Below, one piece after another: positions 51,201 to 53,535 of a DNA stretch of 64,000 nt. The notes beneath the pieces are model-generated. The model worked only from the letters and a program-made list of their open reading frames with translations, did not search any database and was not told the DNA's origin. This DNA is from Eublepharis macularius. Lineage: Eukaryota; Chordata; Lepidosauria; Squamata; Eublepharidae. The DNA is taken from NCBI RefSeq assembly GCF_028583425.1, contig NC_072794.1, positions 26,781,232-26,845,231 on the forward strand, in the 5' to 3' direction. The number at the start of each line of letters is the position of its first letter. The stretch's first letter is position 1. A program made the position numbers and the translations under genes.

Positions 51201-51481
51201 TTTGTGACATGGGACTTACTTCTGAGTAAACTAGTTTAAGATTGCTCCAAAACTGTCCTGCAGAAAATATTCCAGTTCCAACAGGAACCCAAACATAACA
51301 AGATATAGCCCTCAGCCCAAACAGATCAGCCCCCAATTTATACCCACAGTTGTACAATTTGGGGCCATTTACCTTTACTTTCTTTGATGATGGGAACTAA
51401 GGAAGATGGCTCTTTTGTTTTTCTGTTCTCTTGTCTTGAAATAGGTGGCAACGGTGGAACTACATCCTTGTCAGTAGACAT
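8619..51481 (-). CDS. AXDND1: Axonemal dynein light chain domain-containing protein 1, complete 25-exon coding model
   Basis: In mammals AXDND1 is a large coiled-coil, testis-enriched protein with an axonemal dynein light chain (p28/DNALI1-like) region, needed for sperm formation. Joining 25 exons from ATG 51479-51481 to TGA 8619-8621 gives 3276 nt, or 1091 residues (human about 1010). Every exon has AG/GT borders and phases agree throughout. Landmarks in order: [20 protein letters not shown] (about 60), [19 protein letters not shown], the light-chain-like helical region (about 220-420), [43 protein letters not shown] (about 725), [15 protein letters not shown] (about 825), an acidic 8-residue repeat (about 890-930), a Glu-rich coiled coil (about 1025-1060) and a basic Ser/Lys/Arg tail. 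Location convergent to NPHS2 is the vertebrate synteny. The start is the first ATG, one base into its exon; a non-coding first exon near 54.3-54.7 kb is inferred. Confidence 0.93.
9185..9327 (-). CDS. AXDND1: AXDND1 coding exon 24 (residues 1020-1068)
   Basis: 143 nt, acceptor ttttcag, donor gtactg. Encodes [20 protein letters not shown] then [13 protein letters not shown] and an acidic Ser/Thr tail. Heptad spacing of Leu and Ala supports a coiled coil. Ends in phase 1. Confidence 0.88.
9862..10060 (-). repeat. L2-type LINE 3' end
   Basis: TATTTATTTATTTATTCCG then GGCCTCAGGGCGGCTAACAA and an A-rich TAAAATA stretch: the 3' end of the L2 family better preserved at 55404-56262. Confidence 0.6.
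10183..10400 (-). repeat. MIR-type SINE, near complete
   Basis: ATATACCGCCCTTCAGGACA, then CAACAATCGCCCTGTGAGGT and the inverted tRNA head (GCTCTTAACCACTACACCAA). Same subfamily as 33212-33468 and the interrupted copy at 56500-57240. Confidence 0.75.
10401..10949. other. AXDND1 intron, nothing recognised
   Basis: Overlapping ORFs on both strands (10510-10937) show no family motif and lie in intron sequence; read as chance. Confidence 0.4.
10950..11965 (+). mobile_element. CR1 LINE, internal reverse transcriptase part, broken
   Basis: Translates to [57 protein letters not shown] and [18 protein letters not shown], then after breaks FADDTKLGG-like and [20 protein letters not shown]. These are CR1 RT motifs in order. 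Several frame breaks and no 3' microsatellite end, so truncated. Sits in the AXDND1 intron in antisense and ends about 30 bp short of exon 23. Confidence 0.9.
11997..12088 (-). CDS. AXDND1: AXDND1 coding exon 23 (residues 990-1020)
   Basis: 92 nt, acceptor ttctag, donor gtgagt. Encodes [20 protein letters not shown] then [11 protein letters not shown]. Helical. Ends in phase 2. A truncated CR1 copy ends about 30 bp past the donor. Confidence 0.85.
12380..12700 (+). repeat. Dispersed squamate repeat, unclassified
   Basis: CTGCTGGATCAGATTCGTAG and CCAACTAGTCTAGTACCCTG share a family with 51700-51810. Typical of a LINE-derived repeat of squamates, but I cannot name it. Confidence 0.4.
12701..13464. 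other. AXDND1 intron 22, nothing recognised
   Basis: No repeat, RNA gene or conserved ORF seen apart from the end of the dispersed repeat to the left. Confidence 0.4.
13465..13602 (-). CDS. AXDND1: AXDND1 coding exon 22 (residues 944-989)
   Basis: 138 nt, acceptor ttgcag, donor gtatgt. Encodes [20 protein letters not shown] then [20 protein letters not shown]. Two donors two bases apart are possible (gtgtat, gtatgt). Only gtatgt keeps frame with exon 23. Low-complexity, probably disordered. Confidence 0.82.
14390..14905 (+). repeat. Possible Penelope-type tail
   Basis: GACGAAGTGAACATCACGAA then ACGGG resembles the stem-and-GAAA module of Penelope tails (stem GTGA/TCAC), followed by an AT-rich TATTTATTGTATATTTATTG stretch. 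No coding part. Family call is an inference. Confidence 0.3.
14906..15739. other. AXDND1 intron 21, nothing recognised
   Basis: Short ORFs only; no repeat family that I can name. Confidence 0.35.
15740..16003 (-). CDS. AXDND1: AXDND1 coding exon 21 with 24-bp coding minisatellite (residues 856-943)
   Basis: 264 nt (88 codons), phase 0 both sides, acceptor tctcag, donor gtgagc. After [20 protein letters not shown] and an acidic stretch, residues about 891-930 are five tandem 8-residue units, QESGSKEV four times then QESGSKKD. The human protein has an acidic PEEELK-type repeat at about this place, so the segment is repeat-prone. Confidence 0.9.
15779..15898 (-). repeat. 24-bp coding minisatellite in AXDND1 exon 21
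   Basis: Five head-to-tail 24-bp units differing at a few positions, all in frame, each coding QESGSKEV (last unit QESGSKKD). Unit number is probably polymorphic. Found by reading the exon; no other copy in the window. Confidence 0.92.
16647..16850 (+). mobile_element. tRNA-derived SINE, complete copy
   Basis: Head GCAGTGGTACAGCATTTGCT, box B region AAGTTCAGCCCCCAA, body CCAGTTAAAAGGATCAGGTA, tail GATTCAGTATAAGGCAGCTT. Reference copy for the family in this window. Confidence 0.8.
16851..17765. other. AXDND1 intron 20, nothing firm
   Basis: Mostly unique sequence. CCCTGATGAAGG near 17630 followed by AT-rich DNA may be another Penelope-type tail, but there is no second stem arm, so not called. 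Confidence 0.3.
17766..17876 (-). CDS. AXDND1: AXDND1 coding exon 20 (residues 819-855)
   Basis: 111 nt, phase 0 on both sides, acceptor ttccag, donor gtattt. Encodes [20 protein letters not shown], then [25 protein letters not shown] and EEL--LFG are strongly conserved. Confidence 0.93.
18042..18194. mobile_element. TAGGGTTGCC-type hAT-like element, old copy
   Basis: Ends TACGGTTGCCAACTTCCTGG and the inverse of TAGGGTTGCCTGGAGAAAAA. Flanks TCTACAAG and TCTGTAAC agree at 5 of 8. The AAATGTCCCATCC motif is shared with 30048-30211. Confidence 0.55.
18601..18665 (-). repeat. L2-type 3' tail
   Basis: TTTAATTTATTGGATTTATA then CTCCACCCTCCCCACATCAG, the conserved 3' end of squamate L2/SINE tails. 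Confidence 0.45.
18967..19254. mobile_element. Penelope-derived palindromic mini-element 1
   Basis: Two inverted copies of the Penelope terminal repeat joined tail to tail at a CAGTGTCACAGTGTCACTG centre, with no coding part. Perfect 13-bp target duplication TGTATGTAGTAAA at 18954-18966 and 19255-19267. The extra tail (TTGTCGAAGGCTTTCACAGC) is at the left end only. Each arm has a hammerhead-like core. Confidence 0.85.
19940..20036 (-). CDS. AXDND1: AXDND1 coding exon 19 (residues 786-818)
   Basis: 97 nt, acceptor tctcag, donor gtaaga. Encodes [20 protein letters not shown] then [13 protein letters not shown]. The SCC-DM start joins exon 18 as in mammals. Ends in phase 0. A Penelope mini-element lies on each side of this exon (18967-19254 and 20358-20636). 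Confidence 0.92.
20125..20300 (-). repeat. L2-type 3' end
   Basis: TTATTTATGTTATTTACAGT then CTCACTGAGACCCAAGACAG and GATTACACAATGTAATCTAG, a common squamate LINE tail. Confidence 0.45.
20358..20636. mobile_element. Penelope-derived palindromic mini-element 2
   Basis: Nearly perfect 279-bp palindrome around GAGATCTCTCACTGAGAGATC. Perfect 12-bp target duplication ACTGTACATTTT (20346-20357, 20637-20648). The tail CCGTGAAAGCCTTCGACAAT is at the right end only. Both arms have the hammerhead-like core. Arm identity is very high, so young or recently converted. Confidence 0.88.
20690..20880 (-). repeat. L2-type LINE ORF2 end fragment
   Basis: Minus-strand [20 protein letters not shown] matches the conserved RAFSVVAPTLWN-LP-ELR end of L2 ORF2. 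Confidence 0.6.
21192..21219. repeat. (CA)n microsatellite
   Basis: About 13 uninterrupted CA units; likely length-polymorphic. Confidence 0.9.
21758..21966 (-). CDS. AXDND1: AXDND1 coding exon 18 (residues 717-786)
   Basis: 209 nt, acceptor ctgcag, donor gtacag. Encodes [20 protein letters not shown], then [20 protein letters not shown] and F--F-QYVRS are conserved in mammals. The opposite-strand ORF over this exon is a shadow. Ends in phase 2. Confidence 0.94.
22358..22582. mobile_element. AT-rich palindromic MITE
   Basis: TTGATATACTGTTTATACCA at the left pairs with ATGGTATATTGATATAATAC at the right. Both arms share AGCTTTCATTTGAA-like and TAGCCC motifs (left GTGTTTAGCCC, right GGGCTAGAGAC). 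In AXDND1 intron 17. A 20-bp AATGAAAGCTGGGAA unit is duplicated in the right arm. Confidence 0.6.
23267..23485. mobile_element. hAT MITE
   Basis: Begins CAGGGCTTTTTTTCAGCTGG and ends AAAAAAAAAGCTCTG. Flanked by GAAGGAACT and GAAGGAATT (one mismatch). Interior TGGTCACATGGTTGGTGGCC and its inverse form a palindrome. Sister copy at 53285-53519. Confidence 0.8.
23657..23750 (-). CDS. AXDND1: AXDND1 coding exon 17 (residues 685-716)
   Basis: 94 nt, acceptor tttaag, donor gtacgt. Encodes [20 protein letters not shown] then [11 protein letters not shown]. Less conserved, but phases (2 in, 0 out) fit both neighbours and the position matches the DVFDMLKEW segment of the human protein. Confidence 0.86.
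23751..25090. other. AXDND1 intron 16, one SINE only
   Basis: A MIR-type SINE at 24680-24895 (-) (CTCACCTTTCTCTCCAGTGG; CAACCTTGTGAGGTAGGTTA; inverted head). CTGAAGAACTCAAAAGCTTGC near 24620 is a probable Penelope-tail scrap. Nothing else recognised. Confidence 0.5.
25091..25304 (-). CDS. AXDND1: AXDND1 coding exon 16 (residues 614-685)
   Basis: 214 nt, acceptor ctccag, donor gtaaga. Encodes [20 protein letters not shown], then [27 protein letters not shown] and VSDW--Q-D-LL--G match the mammalian protein. Ends in phase 2. Confidence 0.93.
25305..26294. other. AXDND1 intron 15, 5' half
   Basis: 25610-25735 has AGTACCAGCACCTTTTTTCA and GGTACCCCTTCTTTTATAAT, resembling a broken hAT MITE, but I see no clean ends. 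The rest is unrecognised. Confidence 0.3.
26295..26429. mobile_element. Small MITE with TA flanks
   Basis: Inverted ends GGGGTGTGCACC and GTACACCCC, flanked by TA on both sides, suggesting a Tc1/mariner-type insertion. The centre pairs CCAGTTCGGATT with its near inverse TTCCGAACTGGG. Superfamily is tentative. Confidence 0.5.
26698..26927. mobile_element. Palindromic MITE, family A, variant ends
   Basis: TGAGAGCGGGACCACAAGTG at the left has a perfect inverse at the right. The interior is the same as 2116-2355 (GACGCCTGACACAGGTTGG; CATCAAAACTTGAGGGAAGC). Both ends share the CGGGACC change relative to the first copy. Confidence 0.8.
27226..27460 (-). CDS. AXDND1: AXDND1 coding exon 15 (residues 536-614)
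   Basis: 235 nt, acceptor tttcag, donor gtgaga. Encodes [20 protein letters not shown], then [20 protein letters not shown] and [22 protein letters not shown] and Y-IRI-GENG are conserved. Ends in phase 1. Confidence 0.94.
27718..27955 (+). mobile_element. MIR-type SINE, complete copy
   Basis: tRNA-like head with box B GGTTCGAATTCCC, middle CTTGGGCCAGTCACGCACAC and ACCTCACAGAATTGTTGTGA, and an L2-like tail GGGGTACAAATATCTAAATA ending in AATAAATGAATAAAT. Confidence 0.8.
28096..28121. repeat. (CAA)n microsatellite
   Basis: Eight to nine CAA units about 50 bp past the AXDND1 exon 14 donor. Confidence 0.85.
28169..28247 (-). CDS. AXDND1: AXDND1 coding exon 14 (residues 509-535)
   Basis: 79 nt, acceptor ctgcag, donor gtaagg. 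Encodes [20 protein letters not shown] then LKNWEK. The donor sequence is tandemly duplicated 14 bp downstream (see findings). Ends in phase 0. Confidence 0.9.
28300..29530 (-). mobile_element. L2 LINE, ORF2 part, broken, with a nested foldback element
   Basis: Minus strand at 29130-29402 reads [20 protein letters not shown] and [20 protein letters not shown], the L2 RT C-terminal block. 28355-28425 matches the same family's downstream end (CACCTTGAATTCAATCAGGT). The interval 28448-28847 is a separate insertion. Confidence 0.75.
28448..28847. mobile_element. Foldback element nested in L2
   Basis: Arms of about 180 bp: left GACCTGACTCAC, AGCCACAAAGCAGCAGCTG, AATTTGGCTT, GGGGTTCCTACCT, GTTTTCCCAGAGCTGAAATG; the right has the near inverse in reverse order. 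A G-run (28604-28615) lies near the centre. No ORF of note. A partial relative may lie at 35090-35300. Confidence 0.7.
29531..30047. other. AXDND1 intron 13, nothing recognised
   Basis: No repeat family or coding signal that I can name. Confidence 0.35.
30048..30211. mobile_element. TAGGGTTGCC-type hAT-like element, old copy
   Basis: Right end is the inverse of TAGGGTTGCCAACTGCCTGG; left end TAGGGGGAAATGTCCTG appears to have lost about 18 bp. Contains CCTCTATTAAAGGGACAAGA, shared with the AXDND1 promoter region. Confidence 0.5.
30262..30428 (-). CDS. AXDND1: AXDND1 coding exon 13 (residues 454-509)
   Basis: 167 nt, acceptor gctcag, donor gtgagt. Encodes [20 protein letters not shown] and, later, [28 protein letters not shown] matches the mammalian protein. 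Ends in phase 2. Confidence 0.93.
30429..31440. other. AXDND1 intron 12, nothing recognised
   Basis: Unique-looking sequence with short ORFs and no known motif. The long minus ORF 31291-31809 runs across a transposon and is not a gene. Confidence 0.4.
31449..31645. mobile_element. TAGGGTTGCC-type hAT-like element with target duplication
   Basis: Starts TAGGGCAGGCC and ends CTGGCAACCCTA. Flanks TTTTGGGG (31441-31448) and TCTTGGGG (31646-31653) differ at one base. Confidence 0.7.
31845..31946 (-). CDS. AXDND1: AXDND1 coding exon 12 (residues 420-453)
   Basis: 102 nt, phase 0 on both sides, acceptor ttttcag, donor gtagat. Encodes [20 protein letters not shown] then [15 protein letters not shown] hAT element ends only 30 bp upstream of the acceptor. 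Confidence 0.94.
31977..32441. mobile_element. hAT non-autonomous transposon with 8-bp target duplication
   Basis: Starts CAGTAGTTCGCAACCTTTTT and ends with the inverse of CAGTATTTCCCAACCTGTGG. Flanks GATTAAAG and AATTAAAG agree at 7 of 8. The left end is 30 bp from the acceptor of AXDND1 exon 12. The ORF 32053-32511 is spurious. Confidence 0.8.
32772..32990 (+). repeat. MIR-type SINE
   Basis: GCCAGTGTGGTGTACTGATT, CAGACTAGGATCTGGGAGAC, then CTACTTCACAGGGATGTTGC, in family order. Confidence 0.7.
33212..33468 (-). repeat. MIR-type SINE, near complete
   Basis: AATACCGCCCTTCAGGACAA, CACCCTGTGAGGTGGGTGGG and GCTCTTAACCACTACACCAA, same subfamily as 10183-10400. Confidence 0.75.
33505..34090. repeat. 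Direct repeat pair of about 115 bp enclosing a MITE
   Basis: 33505-33617 and 33977-34090 share AAATAAGTCACTAATAATGC, GTTGACCATCAAACCTTCA and CACTGCACTCCAAATGAAAA in the same order at over 90 percent identity. They may be two fragments of one repeat family or a local duplication. The 360 bp between holds the MITE 33717-33898. Confidence 0.7.
33717..33898. mobile_element. GC-rich palindromic MITE
   Basis: GGCTGGATCCACACATACCG at the left pairs with the inverse of GGCTGAATCCACACGTACCG at the right. Arms extend about 80 bp (GGCATAGCGCT, GATTTCTGATGTCATC). Flanked by ATT on both sides. Confidence 0.75.
34430..34550 (-). CDS. AXDND1: AXDND1 coding exon 11 (residues 379-419)
   Basis: 121 nt, acceptor ctcaag, donor gtagct. 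Encodes [20 protein letters not shown], then [23 protein letters not shown] and SATY-LALK are conserved. Ends in phase 0. Confidence 0.94.
34690..34820 (+). repeat. MIR-type SINE, 3' part
   Basis: GTGACCTTGGGCCAGAAACA, CTGCCTCGCAAGGTTGTTGT, GAGAATAAAATGCTG. Confidence 0.55.
34821..36181. other. AXDND1 intron 10, little recognised
   Basis: A G-run near 35071 opens a stretch (about 35090-35300) that resembles one arm of the foldback at 28448-28847 (CCTCCTGTACTGTTTTTCCA; GGCTTGAAATGACCTCA). Otherwise nothing recognised. Confidence 0.35.
36182..36286 (-). CDS. AXDND1: AXDND1 coding exon 10 (residues 344-379)
   Basis: 105 nt, only 93 bp from exon 9 (the shortest intron of the gene). Acceptor ccgcag, donor gtgagt. 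Encodes [20 protein letters not shown] then [16 protein letters not shown]. Predicted helix. Phase 2 in and out. Confidence 0.93.
36380..36520 (-). CDS. AXDND1: AXDND1 coding exon 9 (residues 297-344)
   Basis: 141 nt, acceptor ttatag, donor gtcaag. Encodes [20 protein letters not shown], then [20 protein letters not shown]. Long amphipathic helix of the dynein light chain region. Phase 2 in and out. Confidence 0.94.
37233..37553. mobile_element. hAT non-autonomous transposon with perfect 8-bp target duplication
   Basis: Starts CAGTGGCAGTCTTAGCCACC and ends CTAAGCCATCCCTG. Flanked by perfect TTTCCAGG at 37225-37232 and 37554-37561. GC-rich interior, no transposase. In AXDND1 intron 8. Confidence 0.85.
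38116..38242. repeat. Isolated long hairpin
   Basis: CATCAGTTAATAAGTC and GTTCTAAGCCTTGCTTCCAG on the left arm are perfectly inverted on the right. Arms are 45-46 nt with a 36-nt loop and a mismatched 10-nt middle. No other copy in the window. Confidence 0.75.
38593..38714 (-). CDS. AXDND1: AXDND1 coding exon 8 (residues 257-297)
   Basis: 122 nt, acceptor cccaag, donor gtcagg. Encodes [20 protein letters not shown], then [39 protein letters not shown] is nearly identical to the mammalian protein. Ends in phase 2. Confidence 0.95.
39018..39500. mobile_element. hAT-like non-autonomous transposon, older
   Basis: Starts CAGGGCTGGCATCAGC and ends GAACAGGCCCTG. Flanks CAAGGTCC and TAAGAACC agree at 5 of 8. 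GC-rich; end sequence close to that of 56631-57127. ORFs inside are spurious. Confidence 0.6.
39635..39702 (+). repeat. CR1 3' end
   Basis: GGGGGTTGGACTAGATGGTC, CCTTCTAACTCTATGATTCT then ATGATA is the diagnostic CR1 3' terminus. Only about 70 bp remain. Confidence 0.75.
39703..41692. other. AXDND1 intron 7, mostly unrecognised
   Basis: One MIR-type SINE at about 40290-40490 (-) (CCTGCCCTTCCTCCAAAGAA, CCTGTGAGGTAGGTTAGGGT). Otherwise unique-looking DNA. Confidence 0.45.
41693..41801 (-). CDS. AXDND1: AXDND1 coding exon 7 (residues 220-256)
   Basis: 109 nt, acceptor gttag, donor gtagta. Encodes [20 protein letters not shown] then [27 protein letters not shown] is conserved and opens the light-chain-like helical region. 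Ends in phase 0. Confidence 0.92.
41835..42075 (-). mobile_element. MIR-type SINE, near complete
   Basis: TTTATTTAGTTCATTTATAC, CCTGTGAGGTAGGTTAGGAT, CAAGGTCACCCAGCAAGCTT and inverted head CACTCTAACCACTACACCAC. Lies about 34 bp from AXDND1 exon 7 and 55 bp from exon 6. Confidence 0.8.
42130..42186 (-). CDS. AXDND1: AXDND1 coding exon 6 (residues 201-220)
   Basis: A 57-nt micro-exon, acceptor ttgcag, donor gtaagt. Encodes [18 protein letters not shown]. Its phases (2 in, 2 out) fit exons 5 and 7 exactly. It is too short to stand out as an ORF and was found from the conserved KYTTLL--ENRL-FPSM. Confidence 0.92.
42428..42956. mobile_element. Solo LTR of an LTR retrotransposon (fossil)
   Basis: Starts TGTCAGGGTC and ends CCTTACA, with CAATAAAGC near the 3' side. 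Perfect 5-bp target duplication CTTGC at 42423-42427 and 42957-42961. Length 529 bp with TG/CA ends and 5-bp duplication fits a Ty3/gypsy-type LTR. No internal region, so formed by LTR-LTR recombination. Fairly young by its intact ends. Confidence 0.7.
42985..43430 (+). repeat. L2-type LINE 3' end
   Basis: Plus strand reads [20 protein letters not shown] in one frame and [20 protein letters not shown] in another; the latter is the ORF2 end of the L2 family. Ends in a T-rich tail with TGGTTACTCACTCTGG. Interrupted. Confidence 0.6.
43600..43688 (-). repeat. L2-type tail split by a Penelope insertion (continues at 45356-45470)
   Basis: ACATTTTTATGCCACCTTTT, CTGAGGCAGTTTACAAAATA and an A-rich stretch continue after the Penelope copy (TAAAATCCAGCATTAAAAAA). 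The Penelope insertion is therefore younger than this LINE fragment. Confidence 0.55.
44065..44568 (+). pseudogene. Penelope-like reverse transcriptase C-terminal part
   Basis: [20 protein letters not shown] carries the FVDD catalytic motif, followed by [19 protein letters not shown] and [20 protein letters not shown], the thumb and connector typical of Penelope RT. The 5' RT motifs are absent. Fossil. Confidence 0.85.
44569..44980 (+). pseudogene. Penelope-like GIY-YIG endonuclease part
   Basis: [20 protein letters not shown] is the GIY-YIG core (with the Penelope Cys pair), followed by [20 protein letters not shown] and [20 protein letters not shown] with the catalytic Arg and Glu regions. 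Single-domain endonuclease, nicks target DNA in this family. Confidence 0.88.
45531..45616 (-). CDS. AXDND1: AXDND1 coding exon 5 (residues 173-201)
   Basis: 86 nt, acceptor ttctag, donor gtgagt. Encodes [20 protein letters not shown] and VIGLEYYD. The SLVPEEFH and GLE-YD blocks are conserved. Ends in phase 2. The Penelope insertion at 43689-45341 lies about 190 bp into the next intron. Confidence 0.92.
46050..46410 (-). repeat. L2-type LINE ORF2 fragment
   Basis: Minus strand: [20 protein letters not shown] then [20 protein letters not shown], the L2 RT C-terminal block. Confidence 0.75.
46697..46820 (-). CDS. AXDND1: AXDND1 coding exon 4 (residues 131-172)
   Basis: 124 nt, acceptor cttaag, donor gtgagt. 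Encodes [20 protein letters not shown], then a Thr/Pro/Glu-rich linker. RD-SFLYDV is the conserved continuation of exon 3. Ends in phase 0. Confidence 0.92.
46821..47640. other. AXDND1 intron 3, 3' half, unrecognised
   Basis: The plus ORF 46701-47108 is a shadow over exon 4 and intron. No family recognised. Confidence 0.35.
47650..48165 (+). repeat. Possible LTR remnant (fossil, unclassified)
   Basis: TTTCAATAAAACTTTGTTTC followed within about 60 bp by CTCCCACA resembles a poly(A) signal, R and U5 of an LTR. I found no matching start or target duplication, so the call is weak. Confidence 0.2.
48640..48765 (-). repeat. Penelope-type 3' tail
   Basis: Minus strand CTGAGGAAGAGAGCTGTGG, TTCTCGAAAGCTTATGC and GTTAGTCTTAAAGGTGCTAT, the tail also ending 3611-4480. 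Stem GAGA/TCTC then GAAA. Confidence 0.6.
49221..49321 (-). CDS. AXDND1: AXDND1 coding exon 3 (residues 98-131)
   Basis: 101 nt, acceptor tttag, donor gtaact. Encodes [19 protein letters not shown] and CLTGAGR. The VRRNKF-YLI and LTGAGR segments match mammalian AXDND1 as remembered. Ends in phase 2, splitting the Arg codon. Confidence 0.93.
49800..49930 (-). repeat. Penelope-type 3' tail
   Basis: Minus strand CTGAAGAAGGGAGCTCTGAC, CTCAAAAGCTTACACCC and GTTTCTAAGGTGCCACTGGA. Confidence 0.6.
49935..50250. repeat. Inverted-repeat element, unclassified
   Basis: GATGTCAGCTGACACTCTGG with AAACTCT faces AGAGTTTCCAGA and GCTGACGTGCTGACATC. The AAGTGACATC-like interior resembles the TAGGGTTGCC hAT-like family, but ends are not seen. 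Confidence 0.4.
50684..50865 (-). CDS. AXDND1: AXDND1 coding exon 2 (residues 37-97)
   Basis: 182 nt, acceptor tctag, donor gtgcgt. Encodes ELPELKRKS, then [20 protein letters not shown] and LRPPKKTK. This is the conserved N-terminal block of AXDND1 and the clearest evidence for the gene name. Ends in phase 0. Confidence 0.94.
51373..51481 (-). CDS. AXDND1: AXDND1 coding exon 1 (residues 1-36)
   Basis: Starts [20 protein letters not shown]. The acceptor cag lies two bases upstream of the ATG, so this exon carries one base of 5' UTR and an upstream non-coding exon is implied. Donor gtaaat. Ends in phase 1. N-terminal sequence is weakly conserved, so the start is slightly less certain than the rest. 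Confidence 0.86.
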
Positions 51482-51699
51482 GCTGAAATGCTGTTTGAGG
51501 ATAGATTACTCACAAGATCTAAGAGATGTTTTCAGCAGCAAACAATCTACAAGAGATACATAAAGCCACACAGACAACAACTTGATGGTATCCATATACG
51601 CAATAATTCAATTTTAAAAATATCTCTCTAGACAAGTAGGAAGTAGAATGAAGGAGAAGGCACCATGTCTGGTATGCAAACACATTATGTTCTGAGAAG

Positions 51700-51810
51700 A
51701 CCATAAGAGTAACTGAGCCAGATCAAATCAATGGTCCATCTAATCCAGCATCCTGTTCCACACCATGGTCAGACATCTCTGGAAGGCCTTGGGATGGACT
51801 AGCCATTAAG
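51700..51810 (+). repeat. Dispersed squamate repeat, unclassified
   Basis: GAGCCAGATCAAATCAATGG and CCATCTAATCCAGCATCCTG, same family as 12380-12700. Confidence 0.45.
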
Positions 51811-52145
51811 GCCACCAGGAAGAGTTCGGGTGGGTCAATCACCTAGGGTGCTACACATCCATTGTGGCCACCTCAACCCAAAAGAGAGGGCCAGATGTGA
51901 GTTGGAGGCCTGGGGAAAGGAGGGCTTGCCACAGTGAGGGATGTGCCCACCTGGCTTCACCTTGCTCAGCAAGGGACCAGTCCACCCAGCCTCACCCTGT
52001 CTGGCCATCCAGCTTGGCCAGGCACCTCTAGCTCACTGCTGCTGAATAATGAGGGCCAGTCTTCACATTACAAAGTCCTTGTGCTTGTTGGAGGATGATA
52101 TGAGGAGATATCAGATGTGCAATGTACTTTTCGGGCCTCCCAGAT

Positions 52146-52521
52146 TAGAGTTCCCAGTTGCCTACCATTGGCAGGTAATCTCCTGGGGGTTTGCCCCATT
52201 GCTCACCAATCGCTGGCAATCAGAGGGAGGTGACAAACCCCCTGGTGATTGCCTACCACTGGCAGTCAACCCGCAAAAGTACATAGTGGTTGTGCTCATG
52301 GCCAGGTGCAATGTTACTTCCTAAAGTGGTATCATCGTGCGGGCATGCTCCCACACTTTTCTGGGGTCAATTTTGGCTCCAAACGGGCTGAATTGACCCC
52401 ACATGAAGCATGGGAACATACCTGTGGCCTGTGCACAAAGACAACTCTCCCGGTAAGTGCCAGGTCCCCCCCACCTGGTTCCCCCCTCCCACCAGGAGGG
52501 TACAGGAGCCTGGCAACCCTA
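52146..52521. mobile_element. TAGGGTTGCC-type hAT-like element with perfect 8-bp target duplication
   Basis: Starts TAGAGTTCCCAG and ends GCCTGGCAACCCTA. Flanked by TCCCAGAT at 52138-52145 and 52522-52529. The ORFs over 52249-52704 are spurious. Confidence 0.85.
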
Positions 52522-52948
52522 TCCCAGATGCACACCAGCCCTTTAGTGCTTGTGATCCTGGCAACTAGGGAAAGGAAGCTTCCGGCACCCCCATGCTGTT
52601 TTTGCATCCTCAAACTGAACTGTGGAGCCATTATTGGCTCCACCATTAACATTATGTATCACAACATGATTTTTGAACCAGAAGCAATAGAGGACCCAGC
52701 CTGAGAAGGCAAAAACAGTGCAAGACAAGGAAGGCTGAAGTTGCTTCTTCCCCATACTGTGGTGTGTAAATCGACTGACTCTCATCCTATGAGTTAGGAT
52801 TACCTCCAAGTAAACAGAAAAGGAAGCTTTGTTATAGTTACTTCTCTTTTTCTTTTAAGCTACACATGTCTGAACAAAGTTCTGAAATAACAAAATTGTT
52901 TATTAAAATATTTGATTAGAAAAACTATCACTAAAGGGCACCTAATGT

Positions 52949-53275
52949 GATGGGGGAGCAGCCTACCATTCCATTGATTAAAAATGAGGTGATGGGGGAG
53001 CAGCTAGGTTTGCCAGCCTCCAGGTAGTGGCTGTAGATCTCCTGGAATTACAACTAGTCTCCAGGCCACAGAGATCAGTTCATCTGGAGAAAATGGCTAC
53101 TTTGGGGGGTGGACTCTATGGAATTACGCCATGCCAAGGTCCTTTCCCTCCCCAAACCCCGCTTTCTCCAGGTTTCTCCGGGTTTCAACCCCAGATCTCC
53201 AGGAATTTCTCAACGTGGAGCTGGCAACCCTAGGAGCAGCCCACCATTCCATTGATTAAAAATGAGGTGATGTCA
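52949..53275. repeat. 42-bp tandem duplication split by a transposon
   Basis: GATGGGGGAGCAGCC, ACCATTCCATTGATTAAAAA and TGAGGT occur at 52949-52990 and again from 52991, where the second copy is interrupted by the element 53005-53232 and resumes at 53241. The duplication preceded the insertion. Confidence 0.85.
53005..53232. mobile_element. TAGGGTTGCC-type hAT-like element with perfect 8-bp target duplication
   Basis: Starts TAGGTTTGCCAGCCTCCAGG and ends GAGCTGGCAACCCTA. Flanked by GGAGCAGC at 52997-53004 and 53233-53240. Shares GGAGAAAATGGCT with 1888-2084. Confidence 0.88.
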
Positions 53276-53284
53276 TCTCACTAC

Positions 53285-53519
53285 TTTCCATATTTCAGCG
53301 CCCCCCCCCCATGGTATTTTAAAGTTTAAATTGCCCTCAGCGAAAATGGTCACATGGCCAGTGGCCCTGCCCCCTGATTTCCAGACAGAGGGGAGTTTAG
53401 ATTGCCCTCCCTGCTGCTGATCTGTCTGGAGATCAGGGGGTGGGACCACCGGCCATGTGACCATTTTCAAGAGGTGCCAGAACTCCGTTCAACTGCGTTC
53501 CTGCTGAAAGAAAGCTCTG
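53285..53519. mobile_element. hAT MITE, one end lost
   Basis: Right end is the inverse of CAGAGCTTTCTTTCAGCAGG. The interior palindrome (AAAATGGTCACATGGCCAGT and its inverse) matches 23267-23485 in opposite orientation. The left terminus is replaced by a C-run. Confidence 0.7.
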
Positions 53520-53535
53520 ATAAAATACATAAACC

